A DNA stretch of 64,000 nucleotides from contig OY829943.1 of NCBI GenBank assembly GCA_963692465.1, forward strand, positions 1,922,001-1,986,000. The letters run 5' to 3'. Under the pieces are notes generated by a model, which was given only the letters and a program-made list of their open reading frames with translations, was not told the origin of the DNA and made no database searches. The DNA is from JAUZOB01 sp963692465 (GTDB taxonomy: Bacteria; Bacteroidota; Bacteroidia; Bacteroidales; Prolixibacteraceae). A program made the translations under genes and the position numbers. Positions 29,601 through 38,133 of this stretch are shown piece after piece (within the stretch, counting starts at the first letter, position 1; the number at the start of each line of letters is the position of its first letter).

Positions 29601-30812
29601 CTTTCAAATGCATTCAAATTTACCCCGGTTCATGGACAAGTGGATTGTTCTGTTGTGATCATGAAGAAAGAGCGTCCCAATGAGGAAGAGACTTCAGGGC
29701 AAAATGATCTTATTGAAATCAAAGTTGCTGATACTGGAATTGGTATCCCAGCAGATAAGAAGGAAAAGATCTTTGAACGTTTCTTTCAGAATGATCTTCC
29801 TAAAAGTCTAATTAATCAGGGATCAGGAATCGGATTATCACTGGTTCATGAATTTGTGAAGCTTCTGAATGGAGAGGTTAATGTTGAAAGTGTATCGGGA
29901 CATGGAAGCTGTTTTACGGTTACACTCCCACTGTTAGATGTTGTTCCTCTGCAAGTACAGGATGAATTAACCGGAGAGAATCTGCCTGAGTTAAAAACAG
30001 ATGACTCATTAAATAATCAGGAGGGAGAGACTATAGAAACAACGAATAAGAAGTATACTATTCTTATTGTGGAGGATAATGAAGATTTTAGATTTTATTT
30101 GAAAGATAATTTCAAAAATGAATATAACATTCTTGAAGCATCGGATGGTCAGGAAGGATGGAGAATGACTTTATCTCATCTGCCTGACCTTATTGTGAGT
30201 GATATTATGATGCCGGTTATGGATGGGATAGAACTTTGTAAAAAGATAAAGAATGATCAACGTTGTTCTCATATCCCGGTAATTCTCCTTACCGCCCGGG
30301 CTGACGATGAACAGAAAGTCGAGGGATTTCAGACAGGGGCCGATGACTATATTACCAAACCGTTCGATTTTAAAATATTAGAATCCCGAATTATCAACCT
30401 CATCGGTTCGAGAGTTCAGTTACGTAATACCCTTCAGGAGATTCTGAAGCTGCAACCCGGTGATATCCCGATGCTATCGCTTGACGATCGGTTGATTCAA
30501 CGAGCACTCACTTTGGTTGAGAAGAATATGATGAATCCTGAATATTCAGTTGAAGAGATGAGCCATGAATTAGGAATGAGCCGGGTAAATCTTTATAAGA
30601 AATTGTCTGCTTTGACAGGAAAAAGTCCTATTGAGTTTATTCGGTTGATTCGACTGAGAAGAGCTGCTCAACTTTTAGAGAACAGCAAACTTTCTGTTTC
30701 GGAGATCGCCTACCAGGTGGGATTTAATAATCCCAAGATATTCGCAAAATACTTTAAAGCGGAATACCTCATTCTGCCTTCGGCGTATGCAGCAGAGCAA
30801 ACAAAGAAATAG
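26643..30812 (+). CDS. Hybrid two-component system regulator (HTCS)
   Basis: 1389 residues from the ATG at 26643. I choose this start because it is preceded by GAGGA and gives a clean signal peptide; an in-frame TTG at 26562 would put 27 polar residues in front of it. Order: periplasmic sensor of two seven-bladed propeller repeats ('W-I-GT-GGLD-F' motifs), a Y_Y_Y Ig-like domain near 715-785, one TM near 800-820, HisKA with H873 in 'NISHEFRTPLS', HATPase_c, receiver with D1187 in 'LIVSDIMMPVMDG', and an AraC-type HTH at the end. HTCS proteins bind a specific oligosaccharide in the periplasm and activate their PUL. It is the probable activator of both copies of the promoter module (9364 and 39829). 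Confidence 0.95.
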   Translation: MRIMKLLFLILTLFAVLQVSASNEKYQFLTLNINNGLSNNQINCIYKDNRGFLWIGTSNGLNRYDGYAFKVFKHDPQSNLTTVNDNCILKISEDYGGKLWITTRAGLCFYNPTTEKFSSDHELFHKNSALSRNNNIVQILKDKRGNNWFVNETSGLFLYVTGQKRIIHLYHRKGDLYSPCSNEPSAITEDSSGNFWVIYRSGIMEKINGQTLRVVYRDYSISRISGERNSYNIFRDRDNDLWVYSTLDPRGIYFYNTTIHKLKYFLKGISGLNNNLVKGVEQDGNGRIWVGTDHGGINLIDKRNFHFDYLLCHEEDENSLAQNSIVSLYKANDGIIWVGTFKKGISYYYNRNPRFKQVRRIRINPRSLGYDDVNCFAEDARKNLWIGTNGGGLDYFDRTHNVFRHYVNQSGNRRSLSNNVVVSVCVDHEQKLWAGTYMGGLNCFDGKQFTRYQHQPGDPSSLSNDFVWKIFEDSRNNLWIGTLGGGLDLFNRSKKCFYHFRRGGNNNTFGSDDIVEICEDHRGNLWIGTSSGLDYFDRQKNRFSHFENSLKDPGSLSNSNVLCIHEDCRHWVWVGTREGLNLYLPSQRKFKIFRGVNGLPDEMVKTIQEDRNGNLWFGTTNGISNLQIYWNKSERKNVFRFRNYGQSDGLQGKEFNENSAFRTREGELIFGGANGFNIFSPEKFKQDKILPKIVLTNLQVFNRDVVVGEKLDGRIVLKKSITETPELVLKYRENVFSIQFAALNFFQTEKYKFEYRLDGFSQHWLKTDGNERKAAFTNLDPGKYTLRIRASNKDGYWTEMQPSLKIVVLPPFWGTNLAFFLYFCLIMGILAFLRYLVLEKERMNFRTKQAEEEAERTHHLDMLKIKFFTNISHEFRTPLSLIIAPIERLIQNAADENQKKQFVLIHRNARRLLNMVNQLLDFRKMEFQELKTHVSEGDIIGFIRDVVDSFSDLSEKKQINFTFNTKEKFYKAEFDHDKLEKILFNLLSNAFKFTPVHGQVDCSVVIMKKERPNEEETSGQNDLIEIKVADTGIGIPADKKEKIFERFFQNDLPKSLINQGSGIGLSLVHEFVKLLNGEVNVESVSGHGSCFTVTLPLLDVVPLQVQDELTGENLPELKTDDSLNNQEGETIETTNKKYTILIVEDNEDFRFYLKDNFKNEYNILEASDGQEGWRMTLSHLPDLIVSDIMMPVMDGIELCKKIKNDQRCSHIPVILLTARADDEQKVEGFQTGADDYITKPFDFKILESRIINLIGSRVQLRNTLQEILKLQPGDIPMLSLDDRLIQRALTLVEKNMMNPEYSVEEMSHELGMSRVNLYKKLSALTGKSPIEFIRLIRLRRAAQLLENSKLSVSEIAYQVGFNNPKIFAKYFKAEYLILPSAYAAEQTKK

Positions 30813-30836
30813 AAAAGGAGTAATAGAAGAGAAGAA

Positions 30837-31727
30837 TTATCTTCCTAATTGTCCGCTTTCGTATTTGATTACAACTTTCTCAAGAATGGAATCCTGTCCC
30901 ATCGGGTCATACGTTGTTTTTAAATCGGCGTTAAATAGTTTTCCTATATTCTGCCAGAAGATGGCGTAAGTGTCTCCTTTGTATTCTTTAATAAGAGAAT
31001 AGGCATCACGATGTGTTTGGCGGCTCAGAAGCTTGAGGAATATCTTTCCCTGAGAGAAGGACATGTGTTTAATCGCTGTTTCGTAATTATAGAATAAGTC
31101 GGCCTCTTTTTGCTTCAGAAATTTACGTTTTTCTCTTGGATTTCTGATGGTACTGAGTTGAGCATCAACGCCATCAATAATCTCCTGGGCCTTTTTAGCC
31201 ATTGGGTAAACAAGTTTGAAATTACGGATGAGCGATCCGTTGTGAGCTTCGAACTCAAGAGTTTGAGACCACATCTGAGCTGCTCTTATTTTCTGCCACA
31301 TCTGGGCAGAATCAATTTTGGCCGAATCTGGCTTGAGGTTTTTATTTTGAACAACCTGTTGAGTGACTTTTTCCTTTTTGAGGGTATCGGCTGTTACTGT
31401 CGGTTCATCATCATTGGAGGCCTGCTCTGTTTTCTGAATAATATCAGCGTTACTGGTTCTTGGATTATAGACTTGTTTTTTGGGAATTTTCAGTGTTTTC
31501 TTTTTGTCCTTTTTCAGATCCTGAATAGGAGGGAGAGACACACTGACATCTTCTTTTGAAATATCCATCTCTGTAAAGCTCTCGGCAGAAAGTCCCGCTC
31601 CACTTGTACTGGTAAGGTCAAAAACCTCAGAATATGCCCATAACATTAAGGCAATGAACAGATGGAAGGCAATAGTTGCCGCGATTGGAATCGCTTTTTG
31701 TTTGATGTTTTTATTAACAGCAAACAT
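30837..31727 (-). CDS. TonB-like membrane anchor fused to a DUF4294 domain
   Basis: 296 residues. A single N-terminal TM (about 12-31) holds a T18-x3-H22 pattern resembling the S-x3-H of TonB, the pair that contacts ExbB/ExbD. A Lys/Pro/Thr-rich periplasmic linker (about 38-150) follows, as in TonB. The C-terminus (about 165-294) is not a TonB C-terminal domain; it matches DUF4294: 'KLVYPMAKKA', 'MSFSQGKIFLKLLSR', 'AIFWQNIGKLFNADLK', 'YDPMGQD', and the final 'VVIKYESGQL'. DUF4294 proteins of Bacteroidota are normally stand-alone secreted proteins of about 200 residues with unknown role. It is the third gene of a minus-strand cluster after ExbB and ExbD. Confidence 0.8.
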   Translation of the reverse strand: MFAVNKNIKQKAIPIAATIAFHLFIALMLWAYSEVFDLTSTSGAGLSAESFTEMDISKEDVSVSLPPIQDLKKDKKKTLKIPKKQVYNPRTSNADIIQKTEQASNDDEPTVTADTLKKEKVTQQVVQNKNLKPDSAKIDSAQMWQKIRAAQMWSQTLEFEAHNGSLIRNFKLVYPMAKKAQEIIDGVDAQLSTIRNPREKRKFLKQKEADLFYNYETAIKHMSFSQGKIFLKLLSRQTHRDAYSLIKEYKGDTYAIFWQNIGKLFNADLKTTYDPMGQDSILEKVVIKYESGQLGR

Positions 31728-31877
31728 GATCAGAGTTTAAGCGACGAGTTAAACAATTGTCTATAGCAATAGAATAAATTTTGTAGCTACAAAAGATATC
31801 TGGGAAATGCAGTTTTTTTATATCAATACAAAATAGCTGAAAAAGCATAAGCTTACTGTTAGTTTGGTCAGACTTCC

Positions 31878-32282
31878 CTATTTCTGGGTTGCCAGGATCA
31901 TTTTCACATGAATCTGATGTCCAATGTCGAGGACATTTACAAGATCCTGAAGCTGAATGGTCTTGTCTGCACGAAGGATAACCGTTGCTTCCTGAGAATT
32001 GGGAACCAGACTTTGAATAGTCGGTCTTATTTCATTAAAGGCTATCGGTTTGTCATTGAGATAATAATGGAGATCTTTTGTTACAGACAGATTGATGGTC
32101 TGTTTATTCATTTTTTGAATGTTTGCAGATGCTTTCGGTAACATCAACTGAATAACAGAAGGATTAACCAGAGTCGAAACAATCAAAAAGAATAAGAGCA
32201 GGAAAAACATGATATCATTCAGTGAGGAGGTGTAAACCTCCGGCTGATCTTCGTTTTTACGGCTAATTTTCATAAGAAACAA
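31878..32282 (-). CDS. ExbD/TolR-family biopolymer transport protein
   Basis: 134 residues, normal for the family. A short cytosolic N-terminus is followed by one TM (about 24-42) with the essential membrane aspartate D23 in 'SSLNDIMFFLLLFF', then a periplasmic domain ('ILRADKTIQLQDLVNVLDIG' near the end). The proton channel is formed with the ExbB-like protein 29 bases upstream. The start may be at Met4 (MKISRKNE) instead. The gap to the TonB-DUF4294 gene is 150 bp and contains nothing I can identify. Confidence 0.9.
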   Translation of the reverse strand: MFLMKISRKNEDQPEVYTSSLNDIMFFLLLFFLIVSTLVNPSVIQLMLPKASANIQKMNKQTINLSVTKDLHYYLNDKPIAFNEIRPTIQSLVPNSQEATVILRADKTIQLQDLVNVLDIGHQIHVKMILATQK

Positions 32283-32311
32283 TTTTAAGCATCACGAGAA
32301 AAATCGATTTT

Positions 32312-33004
32312 TCAATCATTGGTTTTGCTTCGTAATATTGAAACGAGCTGATTACACTGACGTTCCATGGATACCGAAACGCGATTAACTTTTTCCTTCA
32401 AAAGGTAATATCCGGCAAAAGCAATCATCCCGACAAGCAACCCTGATGCAGAAGAGATCATCTTTTGATACAGACCTCCCGATATAATTCCGATACTGAT
32501 ATTATCAGCCATTGATATACTGTAGAAAATCTTGATAACTCCAAAGATTGTTCCAAGGAATCCGCACATAGGAGCAACGGAAGAAATAATAATCAACCAA
32601 TGCATTCCTCTTGTCAAAAAATCAAGTTGTTGACGGGATTCTGCTTCCATTGATTCCTCAATGTCTGCTAATGGGTACCCTATATTTTCTAAACCGGCAG
32701 CCAATACATTGCCTGTGGGTTTATGGCTCATTTTACAAGTTGATAATGCAAGATCAATCTTACCTTCTTTAATCATTGGCGTGATAGTTGGCATGAGATT
32801 TTGTTTCTTCTGTGCATGTCCGATCACGTACCACCGTTCAACGATTAAATAAATGTTGATTATTGACATGATGAAGATAGGAAGGAGAATCCATCCTCCC
32901 TTTAAAAGAAGGTGAATCGAATCCGAAAACTGGGGTTCTGTGGATTTCGGTGCTATCTGTAGTAAAATAAAACTAATCATGATGACGTTATTTATTAATA
33001 GCAA
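32312..33004 (-). CDS. ExbB/TolQ/MotA-family proton channel protein
   Basis: 230 residues with three TMs: about 32-52, 133-158 and 175-200. The second and third contain 'SSVAPMCGFLGTIFGVIKIF' and 'SASGLLVGMIAFAGYYLLKEK', the MotA/TolQ/ExbB core. With the ExbD-like protein it forms the motor that uses the proton gradient to move a TonB/TolA-like partner. The first of three minus-strand genes. The start is uncertain by eight residues (MISFILL at Met9 is an alternative). A TATATTTG -7 box for this strand lies at 33129-33136. Confidence 0.9.
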   Translation of the reverse strand: MLLINNVIMISFILLQIAPKSTEPQFSDSIHLLLKGGWILLPIFIMSIINIYLIVERWYVIGHAQKKQNLMPTITPMIKEGKIDLALSTCKMSHKPTGNVLAAGLENIGYPLADIEESMEAESRQQLDFLTRGMHWLIIISSVAPMCGFLGTIFGVIKIFYSISMADNISIGIISGGLYQKMISSASGLLVGMIAFAGYYLLKEKVNRVSVSMERQCNQLVSILRSKTND

Positions 33005-33388
33005 ATAGATTTAACATGATATATCTCTATCCGAAACTGTTGCTAATTCAGCTCTTTGCAAAATATTTATACACAATAATTATTTATTCTTTCTATGCTG
33101 AATAACACAAATTTCCTTTTTACGGTCGCAAATATATAGATTTTGAGTCGAATATATTAGATTGAATCTTTAAAAAAGAATAATACAGCTTCCATGGAGT
33201 ATTAAAAAAATGTAAAAAAGATTAAGAGGATGGGCGCTTCTGGTCGGAATGCAAGAATATGAAATACATGGCATTGGAAAATCAGGTCTGATCTTTTATT
33301 AAAAGATTTTTTAATTAACACGGCGTTGTGTCTAAAATTTGAGAAATAACTGATATTTGTAGCTGAAAAACATTTTCGTTTATAAAAT
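33005..33388. other. Divergent intergenic region between ExbB and GT39
   Basis: 384 bp, AT-rich. It holds the candidate minus-strand -7 box at 33129-33136 and a near-consensus plus-strand box GATATTTG at 33352-33359, about 30 bases before the GT39 gene. I see no gene, RNA fold or repeat in the rest. Confidence 0.5.
33129..33136 (-). promoter_or_regulatory. Candidate -7 box for the ExbB-ExbD-TonB-like operon
   Basis: On the minus strand the sequence reads TATATTTG (TAnnTTTG), about 125 bases upstream of the ExbB start. No clear -33 TTTG is present. Confidence 0.4.
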
Positions 33389-35008
33389 ATGAAACGATCG
33401 AAACTTTTGCTATTCCTTACGCTTGCTGCGATAGTGGTTTATCTCCTTGGTCTTTTGGTTGATCAAACCAGCGATGCCGCAAAATATGCAGCTATTGGGC
33501 GTAATATTCTTCAGTCGCATGACTGGATCAATCTAAAAATCGGAGGAGAACCTTACGATCAAAAGCCCCCATTATTGTTCTGGTTGGCAGCGGTGTCTTT
33601 TAAGTTGTTTGGGTTTTCGAATCTGGCTTACAAACTTCCTTCTTTCCTGATGTCATTGTTTGGAGTATTTGCAACTTTTCGTTTAGGGAAAGTTCTTTAT
33701 AACGAGAAGGTCGGGAAACTTGCTGCCATCATGCTTTTTTTCTCTGAAGTTTATTTCCTGTACAACATGGATGTTCACACTGATGCGTTATTGGCATCGA
33801 CTACGGCGATTGCATTGTGGCAGTTTGCTGAATATCTCAAGGAAAGAAAGCTTTGGAATATGATTTTCGGCTTTATAGCGACGGGACTGGCTATGATGTC
33901 TAAAGGACCGGTCGGATTGGCGGTCGTTGCATTTGCTGTGGGGATTCAGATTGTGTCGCATCGGAAGATGTGGACTCTGATCAACTGGAAATGGCTTTTG
34001 GGTATTCCAATTCTTGCCCTTATGATTTCTCCTGCGCTGAAGGGTCTTTATGATCAGTTTGGTTGGAATGGAATCATTTTCTATTTCTGGAAAAACAATG
34101 CCGGACGAATAACCGGCGATTACGTCGGGAGTAATAGCGATTATTCGTTCTATTTCCATACCTTATTATATTTGTTCCTTCCGTGGTCGTTTTTTGCTTT
34201 AACCGCGTTGATTCTGGAGTGGAGAGATTTAATTCGTAAACGGTTTAAACTTGAAGGTCGGGAAGTTTTTCTTATTGGGGCGATCACCCTTTATTGGATT
34301 ATTATTTCCATTGCCAAAGGGAAAGCGCCTCATTATCTTTTTGTTGTTATCCCAATGCTTTCTGTTTTAACTGCCAAATGGATGATTGTTCTGTATGAAA
34401 AGCAGAAGTATCACAATTTGGGACAATTTCTTTATCGCTTCCAGCAGGTGTGCATTATTTTGTTGTGGATTGCAACGCTGATTATTTCGCTATATCTGTT
34501 CCCGATGCGGCAACCGATCTATTGGTTTTTTATTGTGATACTACTTATTCTCTCGGTGTTTTCTTTTTGGGAAAAGAACCGCTATTATAAAACCGGATTG
34601 TTGTCGATTGCAGTAATCATTGTGCTTAGTTTTTCTATCAATAGCAATCTGATGCCGGGAATATTTCGGTATGAGTCGTCCATTCAAGCCTGTGAAACGT
34701 TTAATAAACAATCAGTCCCGGGTGATCATTTGTGGAACTACCGTTATGGACTTTATGAGGTTTATTTCTATGCCAAGGATGGAGGGCGAAACTTGAGTGA
34801 TTCGACCCAGTTGGAAAAAGTCTGTTTTACTCCGGGAACCTGGATGTATACCGATTCACTCGGGTATAAAGAGATTGTTGATACGAAAGCTCCGATTCGG
34901 GGAATTTACATGTTTCAGCATCGCTATGTATCGAATCCGTCTTTGAAATTTATTTTACCTAAGACAAGGATGAAACAACTAACGCCGATGTATCTGATTC
35001 GTCTTTAA
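33389..35008 (+). CDS. GT39/ArnT-like membrane glycosyltransferase
   Basis: 539 residues with about 11-12 TMs. The N-terminus has the family pattern: first TM, then 'SDAAKYAAIGRNILQSHDW', 'PYDQKPPLLFWLAA' (first periplasmic loop, the site of the catalytic acidic residue in ArnT/PMT enzymes) and 'MMSKGPVGLAV' further on. Such enzymes move a sugar from a polyprenyl-phosphate donor onto lipid A, protein or another acceptor at the periplasmic face. Acceptor and sugar cannot be told from sequence. It has no glycan-assembly neighbours and seems to be a single-gene unit. Confidence 0.87.
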   Translation: MKRSKLLLFLTLAAIVVYLLGLLVDQTSDAAKYAAIGRNILQSHDWINLKIGGEPYDQKPPLLFWLAAVSFKLFGFSNLAYKLPSFLMSLFGVFATFRLGKVLYNEKVGKLAAIMLFFSEVYFLYNMDVHTDALLASTTAIALWQFAEYLKERKLWNMIFGFIATGLAMMSKGPVGLAVVAFAVGIQIVSHRKMWTLINWKWLLGIPILALMISPALKGLYDQFGWNGIIFYFWKNNAGRITGDYVGSNSDYSFYFHTLLYLFLPWSFFALTALILEWRDLIRKRFKLEGREVFLIGAITLYWIIISIAKGKAPHYLFVVIPMLSVLTAKWMIVLYEKQKYHNLGQFLYRFQQVCIILLWIATLIISLYLFPMRQPIYWFFIVILLILSVFSFWEKNRYYKTGLLSIAVIIVLSFSINSNLMPGIFRYESSIQACETFNKQSVPGDHLWNYRYGLYEVYFYAKDGGRNLSDSTQLEKVCFTPGTWMYTDSLGYKEIVDTKAPIRGIYMFQHRYVSNPSLKFILPKTRMKQLTPMYLIRL

Positions 35009-35089
35009 CGAACGGGTCCGGATTAACAGCTGTGAGTTGTTATAATCTACGGCATTCTAACCGATTGAGATATTGAGTTTCTGATTGTG

Positions 35090-36238
35090 TCAGGAGTGTT
35101 TTCGTTCGTTGAGATAAGATTCCAGACGATTCATCCCTTCTTTGATGTTTTCGATCGAGTTAGCATAAGAGAAACGAAGATATCCTTCGCCTCCATCTCC
35201 GAAATCAATGCCAGGAGTGACCCCGACATGAGCCTTTTCTAAGATATCAAATGCCAGCTGATAAGAATCGTTGTAAATATGTTTGGCGTTGACAAAGACA
35301 TAAAAGGCACCGGTTGGTTCTACATTGATTTTGAAGCCCAGTTGGCGGAGCCGTTTGATCATATATTGTCGCCGTTCATCATAAATGCTGACCATTTTGG
35401 CCACGTCGGGGCCCGATTCTTCAAGCGCGGTAATCCCTGCAATCTGTGCCATCGTATTAGCAGAGATAAAGAAATTCTGTTGCATCTTTTGTATCGGGCG
35501 AATGAATTCTTTCGGGGCAATGAGGTATCCGAGACGGAATCCGGTCATGGCATATAACTTAGAAAAGCCGTTCAACACAAAAGCATGATCGGTAAACTCA
35601 AGGATTGAATGATCTTTATCCCCGTAGGTAAGTCCGTGATAGATTTCATCCGAGATGATGTATGGAGTGAATCGGGCAATCTCTTTCATCCGTTCGGACG
35701 ACAAAATATTCCCAGTGGGGTTGGAAGGAGAGTTAATGAGTATTCCTTTGGTCCGGGCTGTTATTTTTTGAGCGATTTGTTCGGGGCGGTACTGAAAAGC
35801 ATCTTCCTCGCGGACCGGAATCATGACCGGGACTCCTTTTAAAAACCGGATGAAATTGGGGTAGCAGGAATAATGAGGATCAGAGAGAATAACTTCGTCG
35901 CCTTCTTCGAGTAAAGCTGAGAAAAGCAGAAGCATTGCCGGCGAAGTTCCGGATGTAACAACAATCTGGTCAGGAGAAACCGAAACGCCATAAGTGTTGA
36001 GATAGTGACGGGATATGGCTTCGCGTAATTCAGGCACTCCAAGACTGTGCGTGTAATGGGTATATCCTTCAGTCAGAGCCTTGCTGGCTGCGTCTTTAAT
36101 ACATTGAGGGGTTTCAAAATCAGGTTCTCCGACTTCGAGATGAATAACATCAATTCCTTTTTCTTCCATTTTGCGGGCCCGCTCCAATACGTCCATTACG
36201 ATAAATGGAGGGATCTCTTCTGCACGATGAGCAATCAT
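35090..36238 (-). CDS. Fold-type I PLP-dependent aminotransferase (AspC/class I-II)
   Basis: 382 residues. PLP-binding features: N173 in 'NSPSNPTGNI', D197 in 'IISDEIYHG', and the Schiff-base lysine K227 in 'NGFSKLYAMTGFRLGYL'. The N-terminal 'LEVGEPDFETP' is typical of the aspartate/aromatic aminotransferase subgroup. It probably transfers amino groups to 2-oxo acids; the specific substrate is not evident. It converges with the GT39 gene (81 bp between stops) and is on its own, with a 381-bp gap upstream. Confidence 0.9.
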   Translation of the reverse strand: MIAHRAEEIPPFIVMDVLERARKMEEKGIDVIHLEVGEPDFETPQCIKDAASKALTEGYTHYTHSLGVPELREAISRHYLNTYGVSVSPDQIVVTSGTSPAMLLLFSALLEEGDEVILSDPHYSCYPNFIRFLKGVPVMIPVREEDAFQYRPEQIAQKITARTKGILINSPSNPTGNILSSERMKEIARFTPYIISDEIYHGLTYGDKDHSILEFTDHAFVLNGFSKLYAMTGFRLGYLIAPKEFIRPIQKMQQNFFISANTMAQIAGITALEESGPDVAKMVSIYDERRQYMIKRLRQLGFKINVEPTGAFYVFVNAKHIYNDSYQLAFDILEKAHVGVTPGIDFGDGGEGYLRFSYANSIENIKEGMNRLESYLNERKHS

Positions 36239-36619
36239 AAAATAAGCTATTTAAGAATTACACACAATGAGCAGTATTGGTCGATACAGACATCTGTGTG
36301 AGTTGAAAAATCAAATTTAATAATTTCGGTGAGAACCTGTTATCTGTAGAATGATAAACCTGTTAACTACGTTGCAATCAGTGTAATCCATTCTTGTGTG
36401 CTGAGATTTCTTATTGAAAGCTGCCGTAATTCATGGTTCAGCGCTCCTTATTTTGGGAAAGATGTGGCCATTTTGTATAAAACATTGATCATTTTGCCCA
36501 TTGTCATTAATCTTAGACCGGATTAATTTCAAAGCATAAAATCGTAGTACATTTTGGTGTGTGATGTACAGAAAAAGGGGCTTACAATAAAGAATAATCT
36601 TTTTTAAATAAATTATCAA
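36239..36619. other. Divergent intergenic region, no gene seen
   Basis: 381 bp between the aminotransferase and the iron alcohol dehydrogenase. It must carry both promoters, but I find no convincing TAnnTTTG pair, repeat or structured RNA; TACATTTTG near 36547 is one base too long for the consensus. Confidence 0.4.
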
Positions 36620-37777
36620 ATGGAATCATATCGTAAAATTTATTTCCCGTCCACTAATCTTATTGGGCCGGGGGTTGTTCGTGAGATTGGAACGGAAATT
36701 AAGAATTTGGGCCTTCAGAAACTTTTAGTCGTTACAGACAAGATTCTGAATAAAATTGGTGTTGTAAAACAGGTTACCGATGTATTGGATGCATCATCCA
36801 TTAAGTATGCGGTTTATGATGAGGTAAAACCCAATCCGACCACAAAGAATGTTAACGATGGTTTGAAATTATTTAAAGATGAAAAGTGTGATGGCTTGTT
36901 GTCTATCGGAGGTGGATCTCCGCAGGATACAGCCAAAGCTGTTGGTATTCTGGCCACTAATGGAGGAAATATTCTTGACTATAACGGAGTTGGTTTATCC
37001 AAACATAAAGCAGCCCCGATCATTGCTGTAAATACGACCGCAGGAACAGCTTCAGAAGTAACCATCAATTATGTGATTACCGATGAAGTCCGTAAAACAA
37101 AGATGGTTATTATCGATCCGAATTGTCTGGCAACCATCGCTGTAAATGATCCGGTATTAATGATCAATAAACCCGCAGGGTTGACCGCTGCAACCGGAAT
37201 GGATGCTTTGACTCATGCGATTGAAGCCTATATTACCAAAGGCGCATTTCGTTTGTCTGATACCCTTTCTCTTGAAGCAGTTAAAATTATTGGAGAAGCA
37301 CTTGAAACGGCTGTTAATGACGGGAAAAACATTGAGGCAAGATCTAAAATGGCTTGGGGATCATATATAGCCGGACTTGCATTTTCAAATTGCGGTTTGG
37401 GAATTGTTCATTCGATGGCTCATCAGCTGGGATCAGAATATGATTTACCACATGGAGTAGCAAATGCTATTTTATTACCCTTTGTTGAAGACTTCAACTC
37501 AAGTGTATGTCCTGAGAAATTCAGAGATGTCGCTAAAGCGTTAGGCAAAAATGTTGATAATCTGAGTCTTGAAGAAGCCCGGAAGGCTGCACTTGATGCC
37601 ATTAAAGAATTATCGGTTAAGGTAAGAATTCCAAAATTAAAAGAGACCTCTTTCAAAATAGAAGATGTTGATAAATTGGCTAAACAAGCAATGAAAGATG
37701 CTTGTACTCCCGGAAATCCGAGAGACGTTACCGCTGAGGATATCAAAAAAATCTATATAGCTGCTTATAACGGCTAA
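36620..37777 (+). CDS. Iron-containing alcohol dehydrogenase
   Basis: 385 residues, the family's standard length. The N-terminal NAD(P)-binding half has 'LLSIGGGSPQDTAKAVGI' near 94-111 and 'NTTAGTASEVT'. The C-terminal half provides the metal ligands: Asp and His in 'GMDALTHAIEAY', then two His in 'GIVHSMAHQLGSEYDLPHG'. The family reduces aldehydes or oxidises alcohols, in anaerobes often as 1,2-propanediol, butanol or lactaldehyde dehydrogenases. It is monocistronic: no gene follows closely and a hairpin is at 37816-37852. Confidence 0.93.
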   Translation: MESYRKIYFPSTNLIGPGVVREIGTEIKNLGLQKLLVVTDKILNKIGVVKQVTDVLDASSIKYAVYDEVKPNPTTKNVNDGLKLFKDEKCDGLLSIGGGSPQDTAKAVGILATNGGNILDYNGVGLSKHKAAPIIAVNTTAGTASEVTINYVITDEVRKTKMVIIDPNCLATIAVNDPVLMINKPAGLTAATGMDALTHAIEAYITKGAFRLSDTLSLEAVKIIGEALETAVNDGKNIEARSKMAWGSYIAGLAFSNCGLGIVHSMAHQLGSEYDLPHGVANAILLPFVEDFNSSVCPEKFRDVAKALGKNVDNLSLEEARKAALDAIKELSVKVRIPKLKETSFKIEDVDKLAKQAMKDACTPGNPRDVTAEDIKKIYIAAYNG

Positions 37778-38133
37778 AAATACTTTATTGTTTTGCATGT
37801 TAAATTTCTTTGCCACAAAGAGCGTTAGAACAGACCATTCAGACGCTCTTTGGGTGAGGAAATTTTATTTTCATTTTGGATTGTCAGCAATCCGATCCCT
37901 TTTTCATTTGATCCACAGATTTTAAATCTTAAAAAATGCTAATTATTTCTGGATGCAAGGTTTTTGCTCTCTAGCTTTAATTTCTGTAATTGTTTGTCTC
38001 ATTGGTTCTATAGATGTTTTTTAATGGCTATTTTCACTTTTTAGACAGAGAAGAAACAGAAGGGGGTGTTTTAAAAGAGAAACTTAGGCATTATATTTGA
38101 TGTATAAGTATATGAACCAAAAAACTCAGCGTC
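37778..38133. other. Intergenic region with hairpin and DUF6600 promoter
   Basis: 356 bp. CAAAGAGCGT (37816-37825) and ACGCTCTTTG (37843-37852) form a perfect 10-bp stem without a T run, a likely transcript end of the dehydrogenase. A -7 box TATATTTG is at 38092-38099, 35 bases before the DUF6600 gene. Nothing else is recognisable. Confidence 0.5.
38092..38099 (+). promoter_or_regulatory. -7 box of the DUF6600 gene
   Basis: TATATTTG fits TAnnTTTG and is 35 bases before the ATG at 38134, giving a leader of about 28 bases. The -33 position lacks a clear TTTG. Confidence 0.5.
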
